A stretch of 64,000 nucleotides of DNA from Paenibacillus oceani. GTDB taxonomy: Bacteria; Bacillota; Bacilli; Paenibacillales; NBRC-103111. A program made the position numbers and the translations under genes. The stretch is from assembly GCF_014705615.1 (NCBI RefSeq), contig NZ_JACXJA010000020.1, positions 112,314 through 176,313 of the forward strand, in the 5' to 3' direction. The notes beneath the pieces were generated by a model that worked only from the letters and a program-made list of their open reading frames with translations, made no database searches and had not been told where the DNA came from. How positions within the stretch are numbered: position 1 is the first letter of the stretch; every line of letters starts with the position of its first letter. Of the stretch, positions 50,766 through 59,001 are shown in pieces.

Positions 50766-51842
50766 ATGATGGATGATTTGCAGCTGAACGTGCCGCTGCT
50801 GCGCCGCAGAGTACCGAACTTAACCGCCGCAGCCAAAGCGGTCGGGCTTCGCCCCGCTACCGTATCCAACTTGTGCACGGGCAAAATTCCGGTCGGACGC
50901 GCAGAGGTGCGGACCTTGGCTGTTCTGGCGGCGCTGGCGGGTTGTACGCTGGATGAGCTGATTATACGGGGCGCGGGTGCAGGCGTGCTGGAAACCGGGA
51001 TCAAGGTGCTGGACTTGTTCGCTCCGCTTGTGCGGGGGGGAACGATAGGCATCGTGTCCCGGCCGGGTATGGGGCAGTTGGTCATGCTGTCCGAATTGTT
51101 CCGCCGGTTTGGCAAGCAGCGCGGATACGCCACCGTATTTTGGCGGCCGAGCGATGACAGCAAAGGAATAAGCGACGTTATCGAGGAAGCGGAGGTGACC
51201 GGCGCTACGGAGGATGAAGTGTACGAGGCCGTCTCCACATTTCGGGAAAACCGCGACGTTGTCCTGGGAGCGGACCGCTCCGTCGTATTGTCGGGCGAGC
51301 TGATGAAGCTGCGGGAACGGCTTCAAGAAGCGGGGGCAAGGCCGGTGACGATCATTTTGGTTGATGCCCGGGGGGATTCCGTAGATGAAGAGGCTCCTTA
51401 TGGTCCGCTCGATACGCTGTGGAAATTCAATGCGGATATGGCGGCACGCCGGATGTTCCCGGCCGTCGACCCGATTTTCTCGACTTCGACCGTGATGGAG
51501 GGAGCGCAGCTTGAGGCTGTACATCTGACGATCCAGCAGCGGGCTCGGAAAATGCTTCGCCGGTACCGGGAGCTGCGCTCTTTGGTCGCGGCATGGGGGG
51601 CGGAGAAGCTGCCTGAGGTGGAACTGGCGACATACCGGCGCGGGGAGCGGCTGGAGACGTTTTTGTCGCAGCCGTTTTATGTGGCAGAGCCCGTTACCAA
51701 CCGGAGCGGCGAGTGGACTTCGCTGCCGGATACGCTCGACAGTGTCCGGCGCATCCTGGATGGAGAGGCGGATGAGCTGGAGCTTCAAAGCCTCGCTTAT
51801 ATCGGTCGGCTGATGCCGGACCCCGGCGCGTCTTCCCGATAG
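50766..51842 (+). CDS. HTH domain fused to a P-loop-less F1-ATPase beta-subunit-like domain
   Basis: A 358-residue protein of unusual build. Residues 6-67 form a Cro/CI-like helix-turn-helix (LTAAAKAVGLRPATVSNLCTGK, LDELI). From 74 on it follows AtpD: VLETGIKVLDLFAPLVRGG matches the strand before the P-loop, but the loop itself is SRPGMGQL (98-105) instead of GGAGVGKT, so the Lys and Thr are lost. The catalytic GER Glu is absent too. A Walker-B-like VTIILVD is at 194-200. The C-terminal half again matches AtpD: FPAVDPIFSTST, RYRELRSLVAAWG, a DELSEED-like KLPEVEL, TFLSQPFYVAE, ILDGE. The AtpD N-terminal barrel is replaced by the HTH. Start ATG 50766, after AGGAGG. Probably a DNA-binding regulator using an inactive ATPase fold; ligand unknown. 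Confidence 0.82.
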   Translation: MMDDLQLNVPLLRRRVPNLTAAAKAVGLRPATVSNLCTGKIPVGRAEVRTLAVLAALAGCTLDELIIRGAGAGVLETGIKVLDLFAPLVRGGTIGIVSRPGMGQLVMLSELFRRFGKQRGYATVFWRPSDDSKGISDVIEEAEVTGATEDEVYEAVSTFRENRDVVLGADRSVVLSGELMKLRERLQEAGARPVTIILVDARGDSVDEEAPYGPLDTLWKFNADMAARRMFPAVDPIFSTSTVMEGAQLEAVHLTIQQRARKMLRRYRELRSLVAAWGAEKLPEVELATYRRGERLETFLSQPFYVAEPVTNRSGEWTSLPDTLDSVRRILDGEADELELQSLAYIGRLMPDPGASSR

Positions 51843-51871
51843 AGGAAAGTTAGCGGTTGTTAGGTATAACG

Positions 51872-51898
51872 AACGGCTGCCGGTACCCGGCAGCCGTT
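51872..51898 (+). terminator. Perfect 12-bp hairpin after the HTH/AtpD-like gene
   Basis: AACGGCTGCCGG, loop TAC, CCGGCAGCCGTT. Few T's follow, but the stem is strong. It lies between two converging genes (the AraC gene ends at 51976). Confidence 0.75.
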
Positions 51899-51975
51899 TA
51901 CAGATTCGGATAAGGGAAGGCGTACACGCCGTACTCCCCCACGGAGCGATTCGATAAACCCGCAACAGCTGCATT

Positions 51976-52896
51976 TCAATCCGTGCCGGCGTTCCCCGAG
52001 CTTTCAGGATAGCGCTTACTCGCCGCTGCAGCGGTGCGGTATTGCTGAGGGGTGAGCAGATAACGTTTTTTGAAGCACCGGCAAAAGTAAGCCGGAGTCG
52101 TAAAGCCCGACTGTTTGCCCGCCTGATCGATCGAGATGGATGTATGGGCAAGCAGCAGGCAAGCTTCGTCCAGTCTTCTGCGCGTTATATATTCGGTGAT
52201 CGTTACGCCTGCGAAGCTTCGAAACAGATTGGACAAATAGCTGCCGGACAGATGGATGTCTGCGGATAATTTCTCCAGCGAGTAGTGTTCCTTGTAATGC
52301 TGCTCGATCCATGCCTTAATTTTCTCCATATGGTGCGATTGACGATTCTGAGCCTTGCAGTCTTCCCCGGGAGGGCGGCGGACGTCGAACAGACGCGTCT
52401 TGAGATAAGATATGAACTGGGTTCCATAAATCAGAAACTGCTCCTTCCTCTCCAGGGCGGGGACGATGGACAACGTATGATCGATCGAGCCGAGCAGGGC
52501 GGTAAACTCCCCGTCCTGTTCCGGGCTTAGCTGGATGACCTGCTCCCCCGCCCGTGATTTCTCCAGGTAGGCGACGAAGCTCTCGATAGAAGGATACATC
52601 CGGATGTAAGGATACAGCAGCGAAAGGTTAATTTTAAGGACGGAACGAAGCCGGGGACTTTCAAAACGGGTGAGGTGAACCTGATACGGCTGGATGTAGA
52701 CAAGCGTTCGCGGCTTCAGCAGAAACAGCCGGTCGTTCAGTATGATTCTTCCTTCGCCTTCGTGAATGTACAGAAACTCCATGCCTTCATGCGCGTGGTA
52801 ATATTCGTCCGGACAGCGCCGCATCCACGTTTTGTAGGAGAAAAAGTATAAATTATGATCGAATATCAGATGCGACTGTGTAAAATTGCGATTCAT
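51976..52896 (-). CDS. AraC family transcriptional regulator (cupin-type sensor)
   Basis: A 306-residue regulator. An N-terminal cupin-like sensor (CPDEYYHAHEGMEFLYIHEGEG, RTLVYIQPYQVHLTRF) at about residues 25-85 joins, through a helical linker, the AraC pair of helix-turn-helices at about 200-300: YSLEKLSADIHLSGSYLSNLFRSF and ISIDQAGKQSGFTTPAYFCRCFKKR, ending LTPQQYR. The ATG at 52896 is chosen to match the usual start; GGGGCG lies somewhat far upstream and an ATG at 52941 would add 15 residues. Divergent from the solute-binding gene at 53077, which it probably regulates, perhaps with CcpA through the cre at 52964. Confidence 0.9.
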   Translation of the reverse strand: MNRNFTQSHLIFDHNLYFFSYKTWMRRCPDEYYHAHEGMEFLYIHEGEGRIILNDRLFLLKPRTLVYIQPYQVHLTRFESPRLRSVLKINLSLLYPYIRMYPSIESFVAYLEKSRAGEQVIQLSPEQDGEFTALLGSIDHTLSIVPALERKEQFLIYGTQFISYLKTRLFDVRRPPGEDCKAQNRQSHHMEKIKAWIEQHYKEHYSLEKLSADIHLSGSYLSNLFRSFAGVTITEYITRRRLDEACLLLAHTSISIDQAGKQSGFTTPAYFCRCFKKRYLLTPQQYRTAAAASKRYPESSGNAGTD

Positions 52897-52963
52897 CTTA
52901 TCATTTCGCCCCTTTGCACAAGGAATCATCTTCCTCTTCATTATAGATTAGGAATATTTTTAC

Positions 52964-52977
52964 TGCAAACGTTTTCA
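52964..52977. promoter_or_regulatory. Catabolite-responsive element (cre)
   Basis: TGCAAACGTTTTCA fits the CcpA consensus TGWAARCGYTWNCW at 13 of 14 positions. It lies 68 bp from the AraC start and 100 bp from the solute-binding gene start, in their shared divergent promoter region. Confidence 0.68.
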
Positions 52978-53076
52978 TAATCAGGGCAATACAGTGCAAT
53001 TATCCCGTAACCTCGGTCAACCGGCGGCGTGATATGATGATTCCGAATTGGTAGTTACCCAAAGGGGGAGAATCAT

Positions 53077-54399
53077 GTGTCCAAAAAGCTGCTGTCCGTA
53101 TTGCCGCTTGGCGCGATGCTGCTGGCGTCCGCTTGCGGAGCGAAAGACGGAAGTTTGCCGGCAAATAGCGACGTTCCCGCAGTGAGTCAAAAGGAACCTG
53201 TGACGCTTTCCGTCTTTTTCCCTTATCCGGCGGATTGGCCCGAAGAAGATTTTATGAGCACCTTCGGCCAGCCCATCATGAAGAAGTTCCCGCATGTCAC
53301 GATCAAGTATATCGCCGGGGGCAAAATTCCGGAGCTGCTGGCTGCCGGGGAAACGATTGACATTATTTACGCCTCGATCGGCGCCACCCCTCCCTTTCTG
53401 CTCGAAAACAAGCTGGAATACGACATCAGTCCCCAGATCAAGAAGTACGGCTATAATCTGAATCATCTGGAACCGACGATGATCGATACGGCGAGGCAAC
53501 TGGCCGGAGGCGGCATCTACGGCTTGCCGGTGTACGTCCCTCCCTCGACGATTTACTACAATAAAGACCTCTTCGATAAATTCGGTGTAGCGTACCCGAA
53601 GAGCGGCATCACCTGGGACGAATTGTTCGAGCTTAGCAAAAGCTTGACACGATCCGACGGAGGAGTCGACTATACCGGTTTTGCTTCCTCCTACGGCCAT
53701 CTGGCCATGATGAACCAGATGTCGATCCCGCTGGTCCGTACGGACACGAAAAAATCCGCCTTCGATACCGACGACAGATGGAAAGCGTTCTCCGAGAACT
53801 TGATCCGTTTCTACAAAATTCCCGGATATGCCCACATCAAATCCAACCAGATTTCCGAACCGCACGAGCGCAACCGCTTTTTCAAGGACCGTACGGCAGC
53901 GATGTTCCTGTCCATGACCGCCTTGCACAGTTCGAAGGAGCTGGGAGATCTGAACTGGGATCTGGCCCCGTTCCCCGTATTCAAAGAAAAGCCCGATACA
54001 GGGCCGCAAGCGTACCCCACCTACTTCTATGTGACCTCGATGAGCAAGTCCAAAGACCAGGCGTTTGAAGTCATCGCCTTCCTGACGACCGAGGAATACC
54101 AAGCCCAGCAGCTAAAGGACGGCAAATTTTTAACAACACTAAACAACAAGACGCTGCGTCGGCAGTTCGGCCAGAACAATCCGATTTATGCGGGCAAAAA
54201 CGTTCAAGCTTTTCAGCCGGACAAATATGCGCCCGCAGGCTCCGTGAACAAATATAACGGAACCTACCAAGGGGAATACAACAACGTCATCCGGGACGCC
54301 GTTCATAACGGCAAGGACATCAACACCGCGCTGAGGGAAGCGGCTGAAAGAATTAACAAAAAAATCGAAGAGACGGAGGCCGCTGCCGCAACTAAGTGA
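53077..54399 (+). CDS. Extracellular solute-binding lipoprotein (ABC sugar type)
   Basis: A 440-residue family 1 solute-binding protein. Signal MSKKLLSVLPLGAMLLASAC ends with a lipobox. The domain phrases YYNKDLFDKFGVAYPKSGITW (about residue 163), DIIYASIGATPPFL and DINTALREAAERINKKI are shared with the proteins at 11902 and 26354, so this is the third paralogue. Start GTG 53077, about six bases after AAGGGGGAG. Divergent from an AraC gene with a cre between them: the usual layout of an inducible sugar receptor. No permease or ATPase is present in the window, so it must work with a transporter encoded elsewhere or as a sensor. Confidence 0.9.
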   Translation: MSKKLLSVLPLGAMLLASACGAKDGSLPANSDVPAVSQKEPVTLSVFFPYPADWPEEDFMSTFGQPIMKKFPHVTIKYIAGGKIPELLAAGETIDIIYASIGATPPFLLENKLEYDISPQIKKYGYNLNHLEPTMIDTARQLAGGGIYGLPVYVPPSTIYYNKDLFDKFGVAYPKSGITWDELFELSKSLTRSDGGVDYTGFASSYGHLAMMNQMSIPLVRTDTKKSAFDTDDRWKAFSENLIRFYKIPGYAHIKSNQISEPHERNRFFKDRTAAMFLSMTALHSSKELGDLNWDLAPFPVFKEKPDTGPQAYPTYFYVTSMSKSKDQAFEVIAFLTTEEYQAQQLKDGKFLTTLNNKTLRRQFGQNNPIYAGKNVQAFQPDKYAPAGSVNKYNGTYQGEYNNVIRDAVHNGKDINTALREAAERINKKIEETEAAAATK

Positions 54400-54513
54400 C
54401 CGCCGTGGACCGGCATTCTACGCAAAAAAGTTTCTGACCTGTATAGATCCAGCCGCATGATACGTTCTATAGGAGGAAGAACAAACCTTTCACGTACAGG
54501 GAGGATGTCTGAC

Positions 54514-54888
54514 ATGTCTAGCCCGTTCATAAACCGCATCGGCAGCGTATTTGTCCCGGTCCAAGATATCGAGAAAGCGCGCGACTGGTATTGCCGCATA
54601 CTGAACTTGCCGGTGGACGAGGCGCCGATCCACTTTGGTCACCTCTGTCCGCTTCCGATGGATGCCCCGGGACTTATTCTCGATACGATGCCGATGTGGG
54701 GCGGCAAGGAGCCCAGCGGCCCGCCGTCGTTTCAGACACCGGCCTTTATGCTGCTGACTGACGATATTGAGGCTGCCTACGGATATATGAGCGACCAGGG
54801 CGCGGAACGGATCACTGAGATCATGGATGGCCGCTGGTTCGCTTTCCGCGACCCGGACGGCAACCTGCTGATGGCCTGCCAACGATAA
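54514..54888 (+). CDS. VOC family protein (glyoxalase/dioxygenase fold)
   Basis: A 124-residue single-domain vicinal oxygen chelate protein, one beta-alpha-beta-beta-beta pair twice over: INRIGSVFVPVQDIEKARDWYCRILNLPV, then TPAFMLLTDDIEAAYGYMSDQGAERIT and a closing FAFRDPDGNLLMACQR, where the conserved Glu or His metal ligand would stand at Asp/Asn. Metal-site residues are therefore partly lost, and the role may be binding (e.g. of an antibiotic) rather than catalysis. The ATG at 54514 is nine bases after GGGAGG; an ATG at 54505 abuts that site. Not linked to a neighbour; a MITE-like element follows at 54931. Confidence 0.88.
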   Translation: MSSPFINRIGSVFVPVQDIEKARDWYCRILNLPVDEAPIHFGHLCPLPMDAPGLILDTMPMWGGKEPSGPPSFQTPAFMLLTDDIEAAYGYMSDQGAERITEIMDGRWFAFRDPDGNLLMACQR

Positions 54889-54930
54889 ACCGGTCAGCCA
54901 TTCGGCCGTATGTATGGGAAAAGTCAGCAG

Positions 54931-55095
54931 AGGGCGGTGTCCCCAAAACGACTCGCATAACATGGAGCCTCCCGATATCCAAACGAAAGGACCTCACATT
55001 CCACTGTAACGTGGAGGCGGAGGTCCTTTTTCTCGAGGGAAACCGGCTCTGAACAGGACCCGCCAAAACGAAAAATGACTTCGGAAACAGCCCCT
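54931..55095. mobile_element. MITE-like element, copy A (165 bp)
   Basis: Left end AGGGCGGTGTCCCCAAAACG and right end, inverted, AGGGGCTGTTTCCGAAGTC are imperfect inverted repeats. Inside is a nested hairpin, AAAGGACCTC / GAGGTCCTTTTT with CCAC/GTGG at its tip (about 54986-55030), which can act as a terminator in either direction. A homologous copy is at 61518-61675. No coding capacity. No flanking duplication was recognised. Confidence 0.65.
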
Positions 55096-55204
55096 TCTGT
55101 TTTTCGCCTGGAATCGCATCCGTCACCGAAACGATAATCATATTTCATTTCGTTGTTGCATAAATATACAATATAATGTATTATTATTTGTGAGGTGAAC
55201 GGTT

Positions 55205-55513
55205 ATGAAAATAGCTTTCGACAACATGCTTCCCGATCAGGGGAAAGTGGCTGCTCTTATACAAGCTTGCGGACTTGAACAAACATGGGATGCGGGACGG
55301 TTCTTCGATACGAACCCGGACCTGTGCCGCTTCGTGTCGGCCTACGACTCCGAAGAACTCGTCGGCATCGGACGAATGGTGCATGACGCGGATGACGGCG
55401 GCAACAGCAGGCTCGATATTGTCGTTCTGCCCGATTATCGCAGACGCGACATCGTCGATACGATTTTTAAGCTGCTGAAAACCCGCAGGTCTGTGATCGC
55501 CAGACAGGTATAG
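55205..55513 (+). CDS. Short GNAT-like protein, probably truncated
   Basis: A 102-residue protein. The sequence VSAYDSEELVGIGRMVHDADDGG followed by LDIVVLPDYRRRDIVDTIFKLL matches beta-2 to alpha-3 of a GNAT fold, but the pyrophosphate loop lacks the Gly-x-Gly of Q/R-x-x-G-x-G/A (here RRRDIV), and the C-terminal strand pair is missing, so it is shorter than the usual 140 residues. Acetyl-CoA binding is doubtful. The ATG at 55205 has a good GAGGTGA six bases upstream, and a terminator follows at 55541, so it is expressed as a unit. It may be a decayed acetyltransferase. Confidence 0.7.
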   Translation: MKIAFDNMLPDQGKVAALIQACGLEQTWDAGRFFDTNPDLCRFVSAYDSEELVGIGRMVHDADDGGNSRLDIVVLPDYRRRDIVDTIFKLLKTRRSVIARQV

Positions 55514-55540
55514 CCGCTTCGTTACAGGATAAATCCTCTG

Positions 55541-55570
55541 CACGGGACCATACGGGCTCCCGTGTTTTTT
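55541..55570 (+). terminator. Rho-independent terminator of the short GNAT-like gene
   Basis: CACGGGA, ten-base loop, TCCCGTG, six T. The remainder of the gap 55571-55843 carries no gene. Confidence 0.88.
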
Positions 55571-55843
55571 GCTTTGCTTCGCAGGAGAATTGTTGTATAG
55601 TTGTTTTAACGCGAAAGCGGAAAGCCGTTTTCTGCGCAGCAGATACCGGCCAGATCAACAGGCAGCCGGATCTACCGCACATCCGCAAATGATGGGGACC
55701 CGCAAAAGTTCCGGACTCCGCTTAGGAGCACCTTTACTTTGCCGGGGGTTCAAAGCGGTCGCTCATCCTTGGAAGTACGTCGAAAGACGTTTTTCTTCAT
55801 TTTTAGGATGATTTGCCAATTCGTACAGGAGGTACACTCGGAG

Positions 55844-56335
55844 ATGGATGAACTAAAGCTGAAAGTGCTTGAACTGCTGAAGGAGGACGCGCGTCGTACC
55901 CCGGACCTCGTAGCCACAATGCTCGGTGTCGATGTCGAAGAGGTTCAGCGAGCGATTAAGGAGATGGAAGCCGAGCATATTATCGTCAAATACGCTACCG
56001 TCGTGAATTGGAGCAAGGTCGACGACGAGAAAGTAACAGCGCTGATCGAGGTGCAAATTACCCCCGAGCGCGGCCGCGGATTTGACGCAATTGCCGAACG
56101 CATCTATCTCCACCCCGAAGTGAAATCCGTCTATCTGATGTCGGGCGCGTACGACCTGCTCGTTGAGGTTGAAGGGAAAAATTTGAAGGAAGTGGCGTCG
56201 TTCGTTTCCTCCAAATTGTCGCCGATCGAAAGCGTCCTTTCCACGAAAACTCATTTTATACTTAAAAAATATAAGCAGGACGGCATCATCTTCGAGGAGC
56301 ATGTCGAAGATTACCGGCTGCACATTTCCCCATAA
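55844..56335 (+). CDS. alaR: Lrp/AsnC family regulator, AlaR-like
   Basis: A 163-residue Lrp/AsnC-type regulator. N-terminal winged helix: LKVLELLKEDARRTPDLVATMLGVDVEEVQRAIKEME. C-terminal ligand-binding RAM domain: VTALIEVQITPERGRGFDAIAERIYLHPEVKSVYLMSGAYDLLVEVEGKNLKEVASFV. The gene sits 21 bp before an aminotransferase of the YugH type; in Bacillus subtilis the matching pair yugG-yugH is alaR-alaT, where the regulator activates alanine transaminase expression. The symbol rests on that arrangement and similarity. The ATG at 55844 is preceded by AGGAGG at a distance of 11 bases; upstream ATG codons have no site. Confidence 0.85.
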   Translation: MDELKLKVLELLKEDARRTPDLVATMLGVDVEEVQRAIKEMEAEHIIVKYATVVNWSKVDDEKVTALIEVQITPERGRGFDAIAERIYLHPEVKSVYLMSGAYDLLVEVEGKNLKEVASFVSSKLSPIESVLSTKTHFILKKYKQDGIIFEEHVEDYRLHISP

Positions 56336-56356
56336 ATTCCATAAAGGAAGAGTCCA

Positions 56357-57571
56357 ATGATTAAACAAGAGCAATCCAACATAGAGAAGTACCGGGAATC
56401 CGGTTCGGTAAAACGGTTTTTGAATCCGCTGGTCGACGATATGCCGCCTTCGGGCATCCGGAAATATTTCGATTTGGCCAGCGGCAACAAAGAGATTATC
56501 TCGCTTGGCGTAGGCGAGCCCGACTTCGTCACCCCTTGGCATGTCAGGGAAGCGGCTGTCGCTTCGCTCGAGAGAGGGCGCACGACGTATACGCCCAATG
56601 CCGGCCTGCTGGAGCTGAGAGAAGCGATCGCCGAATATTTGCATACCCAGTTTGCCGTCACTTACGAGCCCAGGAACGAAGTGATGGTGACGATCGGCGG
56701 CAGCGAAGCGATCGACCTGGCTCTTCGCTCGTTTATTTGTCCCGGCGACGAGGTGCTTGTACCGGAACCTTGCTACATTCCGTATGCGCCGATTACCGCG
56801 ATATCGGGCGGAGTCCCGGTCGGAATCGAGACGTTCGCCAAGGACAACTTCAGGCTGACGCCGGAAGCGCTGAAGGCCAAAATTACGCCGCGTTCCAAAG
56901 TGCTTATTTTATGTTACCCGAGTAATCCGACGGGCGGCATTATGACCTATGAGGATCTGCTGCCGATCGCCAAAATTGTCGAGGAGCACGATCTTCTCGT
57001 CATCTCCGACGAAATCTACGCCGAGCTGACTTACGGCTCCAAGCATGTGTCCATCGCCTCGCTGCCCGGGATGAAGGAACGAACCATTCTCGTGAGCGGC
57101 TTCTCCAAAGCGTTTGCGATGACCGGCTGGAGGATGGGATACGCTTGCGGACACCAGGATCTGATCTCCGCCATGCTGAAAATTCACCAGTACACCGTGA
57201 TGTGCGCACCGGTCATGGGTCAGATCGCCGCCTATGAAGCGCTTACCCGCGGCATGGAGGAGAAGGACCGGATGATGGAGTCGTACAATCAGCGGCGCCG
57301 CCTGGTCGTCAAAGGATTCCGCGACATCGGACTCGAATGCCATGAACCGCAAGGAGCGTTTTACGTATTTCCGTCGATTACTTCGACCGGACTCTCTTCG
57401 GACGAATTCTGCGAGCGGCTGTTGCGGGAAGGCAAAGTGGCGACCGTAGCCGGGCATGTGTTCGGACTCGGCGGCGAAGGATTCATCCGCTGCTCGTATG
57501 CCACGTCCGTCTCTCAATTGCAGGAAGCGATTCATCGGATCGACGGTTTTCTTCGCAAATTAAACGGTTGA
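56357..57571 (+). CDS. alaT: Class I/II aminotransferase, alanine transaminase AlaT-like
   Basis: A 404-residue PLP-dependent aminotransferase of fold type I. ISLGVGEPDFVTPWHV opens the domain, TYTPNAGLLELREAIAEYL follows, and YPSNPTGGIMTYEDL and VISDEIYAELTYG hold the PLP-phosphate and pyridine contacts. The Schiff-base Lys251 is in SGFSKAFAMTGWRMGY and the substrate-carboxylate Arg in FIRCSYATS. It transfers the amino group between alanine (or a related amino acid) and 2-oxoglutarate. The gene lies 21 bp after its likely regulator. The ATG at 56357 follows AAAGGAAGAG. General aspartate-type activity cannot be excluded. Confidence 0.88.
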   Translation: MIKQEQSNIEKYRESGSVKRFLNPLVDDMPPSGIRKYFDLASGNKEIISLGVGEPDFVTPWHVREAAVASLERGRTTYTPNAGLLELREAIAEYLHTQFAVTYEPRNEVMVTIGGSEAIDLALRSFICPGDEVLVPEPCYIPYAPITAISGGVPVGIETFAKDNFRLTPEALKAKITPRSKVLILCYPSNPTGGIMTYEDLLPIAKIVEEHDLLVISDEIYAELTYGSKHVSIASLPGMKERTILVSGFSKAFAMTGWRMGYACGHQDLISAMLKIHQYTVMCAPVMGQIAAYEALTRGMEEKDRMMESYNQRRRLVVKGFRDIGLECHEPQGAFYVFPSITSTGLSSDEFCERLLREGKVATVAGHVFGLGGEGFIRCSYATSVSQLQEAIHRIDGFLRKLNG

Positions 57572-57716
57572 TGCGTAAGCGGGTACAGCGTCGGGCCAAG
57601 CTTGCGTTCCGATGCGGCTCCTACGGGTGCAAAGCCGAAGGCTAAGGTGCAGTCTAACTCCGACGTCCTGCTTAGTGTTGTTCTATTGTTAAAACATTAC
57701 ACTTTCCCTCTTCATT

Positions 57717-57725
57717 TGGTATAAT
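57717..57725 (+). promoter_or_regulatory. Extended -10 promoter element before the Spo0E-like gene
   Basis: TGGTATAAT (TGG at 57717-57719, TATAAT at 57720-57725), 41 bp before the GTG start. Confidence 0.5.
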
Positions 57726-57766
57726 GGAAATAACTCGCATTCAGCAGGTGACAGGGAGGGTTAGCT

Positions 57767-58048
57767 GTGATAGCTGCGGACATCGGAACAGACGGGGCGT
57801 CGCAGGACGCTCGTGTCATCATCGAGAAGTATCAACCGGCGCGGCGGGCAATCCGAGAAAGACGCAAGTCCCCGTCACAGGCTGCGTCTGCCGCGATTGC
57901 GCTGGAAGCCGAAATTACGAGCTTGCGCAGAAGGATGGAGGATGCTTTCGTACGCTGCGAAAGCTTAACCTCCGACGATGTGATGACCGTAAGCCGGATT
58001 TTGGACGATAAAATCAACGACTATATGAGAATGATGCAGAAGAACTAG
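57767..58048 (+). CDS. Spo0E-like aspartyl-phosphate phosphatase
   Basis: A 93-residue protein. The C-terminal 50 residues match the Spo0E family: EAEITSLRRRMEDAFVRCESLTSDDVMTVSRILDDKINDYMRMM, two antiparallel helices with the signature S-x-x-L-D-x-x-I-N-x-Y. Spo0E proteins remove the phosphate from Spo0A and so delay sporulation. The N-terminal 40 residues (GASQDARVIIEKYQPARRAI) are extra and poorly conserved. Start GTG 57767 after AGGGAGGG; the frame begins right after it. A terminator follows the stop at once, so it is monocistronic. It supports a spore-forming host. Confidence 0.8.
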   Translation: MIAADIGTDGASQDARVIIEKYQPARRAIRERRKSPSQAASAAIALEAEITSLRRRMEDAFVRCESLTSDDVMTVSRILDDKINDYMRMMQKN

Positions 58049-58068
58049 GGAAACCTGGTTCTTTTTTT
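58041..58068 (+). terminator. Rho-independent terminator of the Spo0E-like gene
   Basis: AGAACTAGG, GAAA loop, CCTGGTTCT (one G-U), then seven T; overlaps the last codons. Confidence 0.9.
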
Positions 58069-58079
58069 GTTCGGCGCTT

Positions 58080-58871
58080 CTAGATGCGGTAAGACTTGCG
58101 GAACTCCGACGGGCTAATGCCGTACGCCGCCGTAAAAACCCGGCTTAAGTAAAAGCCGTTCTGGTAGCCGCATTGGATCGCGATCTTCTCCAGCGTCTGC
58201 TCGGTTTCGATCAGCAGGCTGCGCGCCCGTTTCATCCGAAGTGCGGTCAGATACGCGATCGGCGACTGGCCGACGGCGGCCTGAAACCGGCGGGAGAATT
58301 GAGACTGGCTCAGGCACGCGTGGTCCGCAAGCTCCTTCAGCGAGATCGGCTCGTAGGCGTGGTTCTGGATGTACAGGGCGGCCGTCCGAATCGCCGGGTC
58401 TTTCGTGTAACGAAGGGACTGCTCATCCTGCCGCTCCGCTGCGTACAGAAACAACATGTCGGTGACCAGATGCTGCCTGTAGGCGAAATTGTCGCGTGTT
58501 TCTTTATTGGACATCTCCCGTACACAGTCGAAAGTAGAGGAATATCGGTTAATGCGGTGAAACGATATTTTGCCGTAAGGAAGCTGAGGTCCGGGCTCCA
58601 TCGGTTGTCCGGCCGCATTTCTCCAGCTGAATTCGGCGAACAGAAACGACAGCGGTTTGTCCGACTTGCGGTACAGCTTTATATTCGGAGGGCACAAGAG
58701 GATGTCCCCGAACTTGGCCATCCCCGCTTCGTCCCCGATCCGGTAATGGAAGCTCCCTTCATCCGCGGCCAAAATCACCCAGTGCTCGTACATATCCTCC
58801 GGCATCAAAAAGGGACGCTTGGTCAAGCTGAAGTACCAGCGCACCAGCTCCACCTGAAACGACTGCTCCAT
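58080..58871 (-). CDS. AraC family transcriptional regulator
   Basis: A 263-residue regulator. The N-terminal two-thirds is an arabinose-binding-like cupin sensor (WVILAADEGSFHYRIGDEAG, DILLCPPNIKLYRKSDKPLSFLFAEFSW). The C-terminal 100 residues are a double helix-turn-helix: ISLKELADHACLSQSQFSRRFQAAVG and TLEKIAIQCGYQNGFYLSRVFTAAYGISPSEFRK. The ATG at 58871 follows GGGAGG by nine bases; an upstream in-frame ATG would overlap that site. It is divergent from the phytanoyl-CoA dioxygenase-like gene (131 bp apart), which it probably controls. Ligand unknown, likely a sugar or glycoside. Confidence 0.92.
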   Translation of the reverse strand: MEQSFQVELVRWYFSLTKRPFLMPEDMYEHWVILAADEGSFHYRIGDEAGMAKFGDILLCPPNIKLYRKSDKPLSFLFAEFSWRNAAGQPMEPGPQLPYGKISFHRINRYSSTFDCVREMSNKETRDNFAYRQHLVTDMLFLYAAERQDEQSLRYTKDPAIRTAALYIQNHAYEPISLKELADHACLSQSQFSRRFQAAVGQSPIAYLTALRMKRARSLLIETEQTLEKIAIQCGYQNGFYLSRVFTAAYGISPSEFRKSYRI

Positions 58872-59001
58872 CTCGCCTGCCTCCCTTCCACACAAAAAAG
58901 GATATGAAAGATAAGAAGTTGATGCATGTAAAACAGGAAACCTATCCTTTATTATGATATCAAGAAATGCGAAAATAAGATATGTAAAGGGAGTGCGGAA
59001 G

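Noticed and set aside
50820..52151. 443-residue minus-strand frame across the HTH/AtpD-like and AraC genes
   Set aside because: It crosses two well-supported genes on both strands and has no domain.
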